DNA from: Phenylobacterium kunshanense
GTDB taxonomy: Bacteria; Pseudomonadota; Alphaproteobacteria; Caulobacterales; Caulobacteraceae
DNA length: 64,000 nucleotides
Assembly: GCF_003254525.1 (NCBI RefSeq)
Contig: NZ_QFYS01000003.1
Coordinates: forward strand, 248,001-312,000
Direction of reading: 5' to 3'
Shown here one piece after another: positions 26,366-34,374 of the stretch; position 1 is the first letter of the stretch, and each line of letters opens with the position of its first letter. Made by a program: the position numbers and the translations under genes. The notes beneath the pieces are model-generated. The model saw only the letters and a list, made by a program, of their open reading frames with translations. It was not told where the DNA came from and ran no database searches.

Positions 26366-27267
26366 CGGACTGGAGGGACAACCTCCCGCCGGTGCGCGGC
26401 AAGCTGCTGCGCGACGAGCCGCTGGGGCCGTTCACCTGGTTCCGGGTCGGTGGGGCGGCCGAGCTACTCTTCCTACCGGCCGACTCCGAGGATCTTGCCA
26501 CGTTCCTGAAGGCGTTGCCGGCCGAGGTTCCGGTGACGGTCCTGGGCGTGGGCTCCAACGTCATCATTCGCGACGGCGGCGTGCCCGGGGCGGTGATCCG
26601 CCTCGTGGGGCGCGCCTTCGCGGGCGTGGAGGCGGACCCGCAGACCCAGCGCATCGTGGCCGGTTCGGCCGCCCTGGACGCCCAGGTCGCCCGCGCCGCG
26701 GCCAAGGCGGGGATCGCCGGCCTCGAGTTCTATGCCGGCATCCCGGGCACGATCGGCGGCGCCCTGACCATGAACGCCGGCTGCTACGGTTCCGAAACCA
26801 AGGATGTGCTGGTCTCCGCCTGGGGCTACGATCGCTCCGGAACGCGGCGGGAGCTGGCGTTGGCGGATTTTGGCTACACCTACCGGCATTCCGAGGCGCC
26901 GGCCGACATCATCTGGATCGAGGCCGTCTATCAGGGGCGTCCCGACGACCCTCAGGCCGTACAGGCCCGTATCGACGAGATCACCGCACGTCGCGAGACG
27001 ACCCAGCCGATCCGCGAGAAGACCGGGGGCTCGACCTTCAAGAACCCGCCGGGCCATTCCTCCTGGAAGCTCGTGGACGAGGCAGGCTGGCGCGGAAAGC
27101 CTTATGGTGGAGCGATGTTCTCGCCGCTGCATTCCAACTTCATGATCAACACGGGAACCGCCACTGCCGCCGACCTGGAGGGCCTGGGCGAGGCGGTGCG
27201 TGCGGACGTGAAGGCAAGGACGGGCATCGATCTCCACTGGGAGATCAAAAGGATCGGGAAGCGCTAG
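26362..27267 (+). CDS. murB: UDP-N-acetylenolpyruvoylglucosamine reductase MurB
   Basis: FAD-dependent reductase, 301 aa, making UDP-MurNAc from the enolpyruvyl intermediate. FAD-binding [14 protein letters not shown] and [18 protein letters not shown], and catalytic-region GGSTFKNP and HSNFMIN are present. In most relatives ddl follows directly; here a phosphatase gene abuts it with no gap. Confidence 0.96.
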   Translation: MTDWRDNLPPVRGKLLRDEPLGPFTWFRVGGAAELLFLPADSEDLATFLKALPAEVPVTVLGVGSNVIIRDGGVPGAVIRLVGRAFAGVEADPQTQRIVAGSAALDAQVARAAAKAGIAGLEFYAGIPGTIGGALTMNAGCYGSETKDVLVSAWGYDRSGTRRELALADFGYTYRHSEAPADIIWIEAVYQGRPDDPQAVQARIDEITARRETTQPIREKTGGSTFKNPPGHSSWKLVDEAGWRGKPYGGAMFSPLHSNFMINTGTATAADLEGLGEAVRADVKARTGIDLHWEIKRIGKR

Positions 27268-27816
27268 ATGACCCAGGCGGCCCTCATCCTTGTGCGTCAC
27301 GGGCGGCCGAAGATCGATCCCGACACGCCGGCCACCGGCTGGCCGCTGTGCCCCGAGGGGCGCGAGGCGGTGGAGCGGCTGGCGGAGCGGCTCCTGGCCT
27401 ACGCGCCGACCCGCATCGTCGCCAGCCCGGAGCCGAAGGCCACGGAGACCGCCGAGATCATCGCCGTCCGTCTGGGCCTCAAGGTCGAGCTCGACGCCGG
27501 CCTTCACGAACACAAGCGCCAGCACCGGGCCTTCGGCACCGAGCAGGAATTCCGCGACAGCGTGGCGGCGGTGTTCGCCCGACCGGCCGAGGCCGTCCAC
27601 GGCGGTGAGACAGCGCACGAAGCCGCGGAACGGATCGCCGCCGCCTTGGCGAAGCACGACGGCCAGCCGCTGGTGGCGGTGACGCACGGCACAGTCCTCA
27701 GCCTCTACCTCGCCGAGCGCCTGGGCTGCGACGCCCACGACCTCTGGCGCAGCCTGCACATGCCCGACGCCTTCGTGCTGGACGCCGAGGGCGGGCTGAT
27801 CGAACGGATCAGCTAG
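27268..27816 (+). CDS. histidine phosphatase family protein
   Basis: A 182-aa phosphoglycerate mutase-like protein with an intact first motif LVRHGRPK (catalytic His near residue 10), the SPEPKATETAEIIA segment and the second His in VAVTHGTVLSLYL. Starts on the base after the murB stop, so it is probably translated from the division operon mRNA. Small phosphatases of this type act on sugar phosphates, nucleotides or phosphoproteins; nothing in the sequence picks one. The gene is not normally part of dcw clusters. Confidence 0.83.
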   Translation: MTQAALILVRHGRPKIDPDTPATGWPLCPEGREAVERLAERLLAYAPTRIVASPEPKATETAEIIAVRLGLKVELDAGLHEHKRQHRAFGTEQEFRDSVAAVFARPAEAVHGGETAHEAAERIAAALAKHDGQPLVAVTHGTVLSLYLAERLGCDAHDLWRSLHMPDAFVLDAEGGLIERIS

Positions 27817-28244
27817 GCCGCCGAGGGCAGCATCCGCTCTGCGGCCACAAGGCGGGCGCTAGCCGTCCCCCGCGCGACCAGGGTCCCCGACAGATCCATC
27901 AGGCGACCTTCCAGGAAGGCGATGCTCTTGCCGGCCTGCACCACCTGCCCCTCGCCGTAGAGCGGCCCGGGTCGGGCGGGCGACAGGAAGCTCACGTGCA
28001 GGTCGATGGTGGGCGTGAAGACGCGGCCCTCGCCATAGATGAACATCGCCGGGCCCATGGTGTCGTCCAGCATGGCCGCCAGGAAGCCGCCCTGGATGAA
28101 GCCGGCGGGGTTGGCGAACTCGGGGCGCCCCTCGAAGCGGACCCGTATCCAGCCGTCGGCCGGACGGGCATCGACGACGTCCCAGCCCAACAACTCGGCG
28201 CAGGGCGGGCGGGGCAGACCGTCGAGGGCGGTTGGAACGGGCAT
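27813..28244 (-). CDS. PaaI family thioesterase
   Basis: A 143-aa hotdog-fold protein. The block NPAGFIQGGFLAAMLDDTMGPAMF corresponds to the central hotdog helix with the catalytic Asp, and SFLSPARPG is the second conserved strand. Acyl-CoA hydrolysis is expected. It runs opposite to the surrounding division genes and overlaps the end of the phosphatase gene by 4 bases. ATG 28244 gives the usual length. Confidence 0.82.
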   Translation of the reverse strand: MPVPTALDGLPRPPCAELLGWDVVDARPADGWIRVRFEGRPEFANPAGFIQGGFLAAMLDDTMGPAMFIYGEGRVFTPTIDLHVSFLSPARPGPLYGEGQVVQAGKSIAFLEGRLMDLSGTLVARGTASARLVAAERMLPSAA

Positions 28245-28346
28245 CGAGGCCTCCTCTTCGCCTCGAACCTTGGCGCCAGACTGCTGACAGCATGCTGGCA
28301 GGAGCCGCAGCTTGACGGGACTCGGGCGGGATGGGACCGGCAAGTC

Positions 28347-29717
28347 ATGAAGCGCCTGTCCATCGCCATCGCCGCCGCGACCCTCGCCATCGCCGCTCCC
28401 GCCGCCGCCCAGGACCTTGCGGGAGGCGCCGCCGCCGTCCGCGACAAGGCGCTCACCGACCAGACCGCCTGGAGTATCGCCGAGTCCCTGACCACCGAAG
28501 TCGGCCCGCGGATGGTCGGCTCCCAGGGCATGGAACGGGCTCGCGACTGGGCGGTGGCGAAGCTGAAGGCGCTCGGTTTCGAGAACGTCCGGGTGGAGTC
28601 GTTCACGACGCCGGCGTGGTCGCGTGGCGCGGAATCCGTGGAGGTGGTGGCCCCATGGCCGGTGAAGCTCCACGTTCTCGGCCTGGGCGGGTCGGTCTCT
28701 ACCCCTGCGGGCGGGATCACCGCGCCAATCGCTGTCTTCACCAGCTACCAGACCATGCTGGACCAGCCTCCGGGCGCCCTGGCCGGCAAGATCGCCGTGG
28801 TCACCCAGCGCATGGGGCGGACCCAGGACGGCTCGGGCTATGGCGCCATCGGACCCCAGCGCTGGACCGGAGCGGCCGAGGCGGCCAAGCGGGGCGCCGT
28901 TGGCTACCTGATGCGCTCGCTCTCCACCGACGACACGCGCCTGCCGCACACGGGCGGCGGGGCGCCGGCGGGCATTCCGGCCGCCGCGCTGTCGACGCCG
29001 GACGCGGACCTCTTGGAGAACATGGCCCGTCGCGGCCAGCCGGTGACCGTGCGCATGGCCATGACGTCCAGCGTGAACCCGAAGGCCCAGGCCTGGAATA
29101 TCTCGGGCGAGATCAGGGGCCGGGAGGCGCCGGACGAGGTCATCGTGATCGGCGGACACCTCGACAGCTGGGATCCGGGGACGGGCGCCGTGGACGACGC
29201 CGCCGGCATCGCCATCACCACGGCAGCGGCGAAGCTGGTCGCCCAGGCGGGCCCGCCGCGCCGGACCATCCGCGTCGTCATGTGGGGCTCGGAGGAGCAG
29301 GGCGGTTCGTCCGAAGCCTATGCCGCCGCCCACAAGGACGAGGCGGCGAAGATCGTTGTCGCGGGCGAAAGCGACTCCGGCGCCGGGCGCATCTGGAGCG
29401 TCAGTCTTCCGAAGGCTGGGGCCGACCACGCCGCCATGAAGGCGTTCCGCACGAGCCTCGCGCCACTGAAGGTCGGCGTGAGCCCAGAGCCGCCGGCGTT
29501 CGGCGGGGCCGACATCCGCGGCATCATCGGCCTCGGTGCGCCGTTCGTGGACTTCAACCAGGACGCCAGCCGCTACTTCGACCTGCACCACTCGGCCGAC
29601 GATACGCTGGACAAGATCGACCCCGCCGAATTGGCCCAGAACGTGGCCGTCTGGGCGAGCTTCCTCCACACCGTGGCCAATTCGGACGTGGAGTTCCGGA
29701 CAAAACCCGCGCCTTAG
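28347..29717 (+). CDS. secreted M28 family metallopeptidase
   Basis: A 456-aa zinc aminopeptidase/carboxypeptidase precursor. Signal peptide at 1-21 (PAAAQ), a PA-type inserted domain in the middle (around residues 110-220), then the M28 core with Zn ligands recognisable in GGHLDSWDPG, AVDDAAG, GSEEQGG, AGESDSGAG and the late LHHSADDTLDKI. Likely periplasmic or secreted, degrading peptides for nutrition. ATG 28347 starts the signal peptide. It sits between murB and ddl without any evident link to cell division. Confidence 0.88.
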   Translation: MKRLSIAIAAATLAIAAPAAAQDLAGGAAAVRDKALTDQTAWSIAESLTTEVGPRMVGSQGMERARDWAVAKLKALGFENVRVESFTTPAWSRGAESVEVVAPWPVKLHVLGLGGSVSTPAGGITAPIAVFTSYQTMLDQPPGALAGKIAVVTQRMGRTQDGSGYGAIGPQRWTGAAEAAKRGAVGYLMRSLSTDDTRLPHTGGGAPAGIPAAALSTPDADLLENMARRGQPVTVRMAMTSSVNPKAQAWNISGEIRGREAPDEVIVIGGHLDSWDPGTGAVDDAAGIAITTAAAKLVAQAGPPRRTIRVVMWGSEEQGGSSEAYAAAHKDEAAKIVVAGESDSGAGRIWSVSLPKAGADHAAMKAFRTSLAPLKVGVSPEPPAFGGADIRGIIGLGAPFVDFNQDASRYFDLHHSADDTLDKIDPAELAQNVAVWASFLHTVANSDVEFRTKPAP

Positions 29718-29795
29718 GACGGTGGTGCGACGAGAGAACGCGTGCAACTGGGCCGTCGTCGCACTTAAGTTTCGGCCGAGTGAGGATTTAGGGCC

Positions 29796-31073
29796 ATGCC
29801 CGACGGAGCCGCCAAGGCGCACCTCTACAAGCCGAAGTTGGCCAGCACCCTGAAAGAGGGGTACGGCCTCGGCGACCTGCGCGCCGACGCGATGGCGGGC
29901 CTCACCGTGGCGATCCTGGCGCTGCCGCTATCGATGGCCATCGCGGTAGCGTCGGGCGTGTCGCCGGCGCAGGGGCTCTACACCGCCATCATCGGTGGCT
30001 TCCTGGTCTCCGCGCTCGGGGGCAGCCGCTTCCAGATCGGCGGGCCGGCGGGCGCCTTCATCGTGCTGGTCTCGGCCACCGTGGCCAAGTTCGGGCTATC
30101 GGGCCTTGCGCTCACGGTGATGCTGTCGGGCCTGATGCTGGCGCTGCTCGGCGCGCTGCGGCTCGGACGCTTCATCCGCTACATTCCGCACCCTGTGACG
30201 GTGGGCTTCACCGCCGGGATCGCGGTCACCATTCTCGCAAGCCAGATCAAGGACCTGGCGGGCCTGAAGCTCTCGGGCGCCGAGCCCGGCCCGGTCCTGC
30301 CCAAGATCATGGCCCTTGCCGACGCGGCGGGGACGCTGAACCCCGCGGCCCTGGCCCTTGGCCTCGGGACCGCGGCGGTGATCCTCGTCATGCGCCGCCT
30401 GCGGCCGACCTGGCCTGGAATGCTGGTGGCGGTCGTCGCGGCCACGGTGGTCGCCACCCTGATCCACATGCCGGTCGAGACCATCGGCAGCCGCTTCGGC
30501 GGCATCCCCAGCGGCCTGCCGGCTCCAAAGCTGCCGACGGTCTCTCTCGACCTGCTGGTGGCGATCTTCCCGGCCGCGCTGTCGTTTACGCTCCTGGGCG
30601 GGCTCGAGAGCCTGCTGTCGGCCAAGGTCGCCGATGGCATGACCGGCCGCGTCCACCGCTCGAACATGGAACTGGTCGCCCAGGGCCTCGCCAATGTCGC
30701 TTCGGCGATCTTCGGCGGCATCGCGGTGACCGGCACGATCGCCCGGACGGCCACCAATATCCGCGCCGGCGCCCACACCCCCATCGCCGGCATGCTGCAT
30801 GCGGCGTTCCTGCTGGCGTTCATGATGCTGGCGGCGCCCCTGGCCAGCTATGTGCCGCTGGCCGCCCTCGCGGGCCTGCTCGTGGTGGTCGCCTGGAACA
30901 TGGCGGAGAAGGAAGAGTTCGCCAGCCTGCTGCGGAACTGGCGCGCTGCGGTCGTCCTGCTGGCCACCTTCGGCCTGACCGTCGTGCATGACCTCATGGC
31001 CGGCATCGCCGCGGGCTGCGGATTGGCCGCGATCTTCTGGGCTGCGTCGAAGCTGCATCGAAAGCTGACTTGA
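29796..31073 (+). CDS. SulP family anion transporter lacking the STAS domain
   Basis: Inner-membrane SLC26/SulP carrier, 425 aa with 12-14 hydrophobic segments. The family core motifs are present (ALPLSMAIAVASGVSPAQGLYTAI, GGPAGAFIVL, GFTAGIAVTI, TGTIARTATNIRAGAHTPIAG). Typical members have about 550 aa and a cytoplasmic STAS domain after the last helix; this protein stops at KLHRKLT right after the membrane domain, with no STAS coding sequence downstream. Substrate could be sulfate, bicarbonate or a dicarboxylate. Confidence 0.86.
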   Translation: MPDGAAKAHLYKPKLASTLKEGYGLGDLRADAMAGLTVAILALPLSMAIAVASGVSPAQGLYTAIIGGFLVSALGGSRFQIGGPAGAFIVLVSATVAKFGLSGLALTVMLSGLMLALLGALRLGRFIRYIPHPVTVGFTAGIAVTILASQIKDLAGLKLSGAEPGPVLPKIMALADAAGTLNPAALALGLGTAAVILVMRRLRPTWPGMLVAVVAATVVATLIHMPVETIGSRFGGIPSGLPAPKLPTVSLDLLVAIFPAALSFTLLGGLESLLSAKVADGMTGRVHRSNMELVAQGLANVASAIFGGIAVTGTIARTATNIRAGAHTPIAGMLHAAFLLAFMMLAAPLASYVPLAALAGLLVVVAWNMAEKEEFASLLRNWRAAVVLLATFGLTVVHDLMAGIAAGCGLAAIFWAASKLHRKLT

Positions 31074-31133
31074 CCCAAGGCGGCCCGTCCGCCACCCGGC
31101 GGGGGTCGTTCTCCCCGCTGCATCGAGTCGCCC

Positions 31134-32111
31134 ATGGCCGCCCCCCTTTCCGGACACCACATCGCCGTCCTCATGGGCGGGCTGTCTTCCGAGCGCGAGG
31201 TGAGCCTCGTATCGGGCCGCGAATGCGCCGACGCCCTGGAGCGGCTGGGGGCCCAGGTCAGCCGAGTCGACGCCGGCCGAGACATTGCCGAGGTCCTGAC
31301 GCGCCTTAAGCCGGACGTCTGCTTCAACGCCCTTCATGGCGCCTGGGGTGAGGACGGCTGCGTCCAGGGCGTGCTGGAGACCCTGGGCGTGCCCTACACC
31401 CATTGCGGCGTGCTGGCCTCGGCGCTCGCCATGGACAAGGCCAAGGCCAAGGCGGTGCTGGCGGCGGCCGGCGTCGCCGTGCCGGGCGGGGGGCTCTTCA
31501 ACCGGTTCGACGTGGCCCGTGACCACGTGCTGCCGCCGCCCTACGTGGTGAAGCCCAACGCGGAAGGATCGTCGGTCGGCGTGTTCCTGGTCTTCGATGG
31601 CGCGAATCGCCCGCCGCAGGAGGTCGTGGCCCCCGGCTGGACCTTCGGCGAGGAGGTCATGGTCGAGCCCTACATCGCCGGCCTGGAGCTGGCGGTGGGC
31701 GTCATGGACGGCAAGGCCATGACCGTTACCGAGATCGTGCCGAAAACCGCCTTCTACGACTACGAGGCCAAGTACGGGGAAGGCGGCTCCGAGCACATCG
31801 TGCCCGCCCGAATTCCGCTTCATGCGATTGAAAAGGCGAAGAAACTTTCCGAGATGGCGCACGCCGCCCTAGGTTGCCGAGGCGTTACCAGGTCGGACCT
31901 CCGTTATGACGATGTTAACGACGTTTTGGTCCTACTGGAGGTCAACACCCAGCCCGGCATGACGCCCACGTCTCTGGTTCCTGAGCAGGCCGCGGCGGGC
32001 GGGGTGGATTTCGACCGGTTGGTGCTCTGGATTGTGGAGGACGCTTATGCCCGCGGCGGAGCGGGGGGGATCGCGAGTCGCGGCGAAACCTCGGGCCAAG
32101 GCGCCCGCTAG
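31134..32111 (+). CDS. ddl: D-alanine--D-alanine ligase
   Basis: ATP-grasp enzyme, 325 aa, making D-Ala-D-Ala for MurF. Signatures: [37 protein letters not shown], and [20 protein letters not shown]. Between about 31815 and 31935 codon use shifts to rare A/T-ending codons, suggesting an embedded promoter for ftsQA. The ftsQ start lies inside its last 65 bases. Confidence 0.96.
   Translation: MAAPLSGHHIAVLMGGLSSEREVSLVSGRECADALERLGAQVSRVDAGRDIAEVLTRLKPDVCFNALHGAWGEDGCVQGVLETLGVPYTHCGVLASALAMDKAKAKAVLAAAGVAVPGGGLFNRFDVARDHVLPPPYVVKPNAEGSSVGVFLVFDGANRPPQEVVAPGWTFGEEVMVEPYIAGLELAVGVMDGKAMTVTEIVPKTAFYDYEAKYGEGGSEHIVPARIPLHAIEKAKKLSEMAHAALGCRGVTRSDLRYDDVNDVLVLLEVNTQPGMTPTSLVPEQAAAGGVDFDRLVLWIVEDAYARGGAGGIASRGETSGQGAR
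31815..31930 (+). promoter_or_regulatory. probable ftsQA promoter region inside ddl
   Basis: Within ddl the codons CTT, ATT, GAA, AAA, CTT, then CGT, TAT, GAT, GTT, GTT, TTG, CTA cluster, unlike the C/G-ending codons around them. The stretch holds TTAACGACGTTTTGG (31915-31929), a TTAA-N7-TTGG near-match to a CtrA box, 118 bases before ftsQ. In Caulobacter a CtrA-activated promoter serves ftsQA. Confidence 0.4.
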
Positions 32112-32949
32112 TCCGGCCAGGCGCCCGAAGGCGGCGGAGGCGGGCGGCGGCGGCCTCCGGCTCTCCCCGAAACAGACTCTTCTCATCGCCGCCGGGGTCA
32201 TCACCGTGGCGCTGGCCGCCGTCCTGACGACGGGCGAGCGAGGCGCTGAGCTGGCCCACGTGATCGGGTCCACGGTCGATGGCAAGTTCGGTGAAGCCGG
32301 CTTCCGGCTGACCTCGGTCCACGTGCAGGGCGCGTCGGAGATGGCGACCCCGGACATCGTCCGCGCCGCGGGCGTGTACAAGGACGCGCCTCTGCTGGGC
32401 ATGGACCTGGAGGCTCTGCGCGCCCGGGTGGAGCAGGTGGGCTGGGTGGAGGAGGCGCGAGTCGTCCGCCTTCTGCCCGACACCCTGATGATCTCGGTGA
32501 AGGAGCGCCGCCAGCTCGCCGTCTGGCAGCACAACGGCCGGAGCGTGGTCATCGACGACAAGGGCCGGCGCATCCCCGAGGCCGATCCGGCGCGCTTCAC
32601 CGGCCTGCCTCTCGTGGTGGGCGCGGGCGGCGACCGCCATGCCGGCGAGATCCTGCCGGTCCTGGCCCAGCGGCCGAAGTTGATGGCGCGCATGGAAGCC
32701 CTGGTGCGTGTCGACGACCGCCGCTGGGATCTGCGCCTGAAGGACGGTTCGCTGATCCAGCTTCCGGCTGTCGACGAAGAGCAGGCGCTGATCCAGCTTG
32801 AGCAACTCGACCTGCGCTCGCGGATCCTCGAGCTGGGTTTCGAGCGCATCGATCTCCGCAATCCCGACGTCGTAGCCGTCCGGCCTCGCGCGCCGGTCAC
32901 TGCCGCCACCACCACTCCGCCCGGCGAGCCGCTCGCCAGCGGGGTGTAA
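32047..32949 (+). CDS. ftsQ: cell division protein FtsQ
   Basis: Bitopic divisome protein, 300 aa. A long basic, Ala/Pro-rich cytoplasmic N-terminus (to about residue 35), one membrane helix (about 40-60), then a POTRA domain starting [14 protein letters not shown] and the FtsQ beta domain ([10 protein letters not shown] onward). It recruits FtsB-FtsL. ATG 32047, preceded by GGAGG, is taken; it overlaps ddl by 65 bases. Confidence 0.92.
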   Translation: MPAAERGGSRVAAKPRAKAPASPARRPKAAEAGGGGLRLSPKQTLLIAAGVITVALAAVLTTGERGAELAHVIGSTVDGKFGEAGFRLTSVHVQGASEMATPDIVRAAGVYKDAPLLGMDLEALRARVEQVGWVEEARVVRLLPDTLMISVKERRQLAVWQHNGRSVVIDDKGRRIPEADPARFTGLPLVVGAGGDRHAGEILPVLAQRPKLMARMEALVRVDDRRWDLRLKDGSLIQLPAVDEEQALIQLEQLDLRSRILELGFERIDLRNPDVVAVRPRAPVTAATTTPPGEPLASGV

Positions 32950-32970
32950 CGAACAACAAGAGTCCGCCGC

Positions 32971-34317
32971 ATGCTCAAGACCGCCGCCCGCCCGAAGGCC
33001 GAAGCCGCGAAGAAGGACAGCCGCGAAGGGCTGAAGGCCGCCCTCGCGCCGCCGAAGGTGGTGGCCGCGGTGGACCTCGGCGCCTCGAAGGTGGCCTGCT
33101 TCATCATGAAACCGGACGGCGTCCGGCGTGGCGACCGGACCCTCACCACCTGCGGTGTCGGCTATGTGCAGTCGCGGGGCGTCCGGGGCGGCGCGATCGT
33201 GGATCTGGATGAGGCCTCCGCGGCCATAGCCCAGGCGGTCGAGCGCGCCGAGAACGTCGCCGGCGTGAACGTGCAGGGCGTGACCATCTCCACCGCCGGT
33301 GGACAGCTCACGTCCAGCCGGGTGCAGGGCCGCGTCTCCATCGGCGCCCGCCCGATCGCGGACAACGACCTCGTGCGCGCCATCCAGAACGCGCTGGCGC
33401 AGATCAAGCTGCCGGGTCGCCGTGCGATCCACATCGTGCCGATCGCCTGGGCGGTCGATGGCCAGGGCGGCGTGCGCGACCCCCGCGCGATGTTCGGCAA
33501 GACCCTGGGCGTCGAACTGCTGGTGGTCTCGGTCGCCGAGACGGTCTTCAACACCCTGGGCGCGTGTGTCGAGCGGGCCCACCTCCAGCTCGAAGGCGTC
33601 GTTGCCGCGCCGTTCGTGTCCGCGCTCGCCGCGCTGGAGGAGGACGAGATGGACCTCGGGTCCGTCTGCATCGACATGGGCGGTGGCTCGACCTCGGCCT
33701 CGGTGTTCCGGGGCGGCAGCCTGGTGCATGTGGAGACGGTGCCGGTCGGCGGCCATCACGTGACACAGGACATCGCCCGCGGCCTTTCCACCTCCATCGC
33801 CGGCGCCGAGCGGATCAAGACCCTGCACGGCTCGGCCATCGCCTCGGCCAACGAGGACCGCGAGATGATCGAGGCCCCGCCGCGCGGCGACGATCCGGGC
33901 GCCGGTCCGGTCGTGGCGCCCCGCAGCCTGCTGAAGGGGATCATCGCCCCCCGCGTGGAAGAGACGCTGGAACTGCTGCGCGATCGGCTGAAGTCGGCCG
34001 GCGCGCCCATCGAGCCGGGCGCGGGCCTGGTCCTGACCGGCGGCGCGAGCCAGCTCGCCGGCGTCCGCGAAGTGGCGGTGCGGGTGTTCGACCGTCCGGT
34101 GCGCCTGGGCCGTCCGCGCCGCGTGCCGCACCTGGCCGACGCCGCCTCGGGCCCGGCCTTCACGGCCGCGGCTGGCATCCTGCACCGTGCCGCCTTCGGC
34201 CCGCGCGAAGCCGTCTCGCCCAAGCAGCTCGCCTCGTCGAAGCTGCGCCGCGAGCCGCTCGACCCGCGCGCCAACCCGGTCGCCAAGGCGGCCGCCTGGC
34301 TGCGGGACAATCTGTAG
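32971..34317 (+). CDS. ftsA: cell division protein FtsA
   Basis: Actin-like ATPase that tethers FtsZ to the membrane, 448 aa. Actin-fold motifs: VAAVDLGASKVACFI (phosphate 1), VCIDMGGGSTSASVF (phosphate 2) and VLTGGASQLAGV (adenosine). The C-terminal NPVAKAAAWLRDNL is the amphipathic membrane-targeting helix. The N-terminus carries about 28 extra lysine/alanine-rich residues before the actin fold. A GANTC site (32960-32964) lies just before the start. ftsZ is not next; a receptor/phytase pair intervenes. Confidence 0.95.
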   Translation: MLKTAARPKAEAAKKDSREGLKAALAPPKVVAAVDLGASKVACFIMKPDGVRRGDRTLTTCGVGYVQSRGVRGGAIVDLDEASAAIAQAVERAENVAGVNVQGVTISTAGGQLTSSRVQGRVSIGARPIADNDLVRAIQNALAQIKLPGRRAIHIVPIAWAVDGQGGVRDPRAMFGKTLGVELLVVSVAETVFNTLGACVERAHLQLEGVVAAPFVSALAALEEDEMDLGSVCIDMGGGSTSASVFRGGSLVHVETVPVGGHHVTQDIARGLSTSIAGAERIKTLHGSAIASANEDREMIEAPPRGDDPGAGPVVAPRSLLKGIIAPRVEETLELLRDRLKSAGAPIEPGAGLVLTGGASQLAGVREVAVRVFDRPVRLGRPRRVPHLADAASGPAFTAAAGILHRAAFGPREAVSPKQLASSKLRREPLDPRANPVAKAAAWLRDNL

Positions 34318-34329
34318 CGGTCAGACCTG

Positions 34330-34366
34330 GCGACGGGGGGCCGTGGCGACGCTCGGCCCCCGTCGC
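34330..34366 (+). terminator. hairpin between ftsA and the convergent TonB receptor gene
   Basis: GCGACGGGGGGCC (34330-34342) pairs with GGCCCCCGTCGC (34355-34366) in a 12-bp stem with one bulged G. It sits 12 bases after the ftsA stop and 8 before the receptor stop, so it can end transcripts from both sides; no U-tract on either strand. Confidence 0.6.
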
Positions 34367-34374
34367 AGGCCGAC

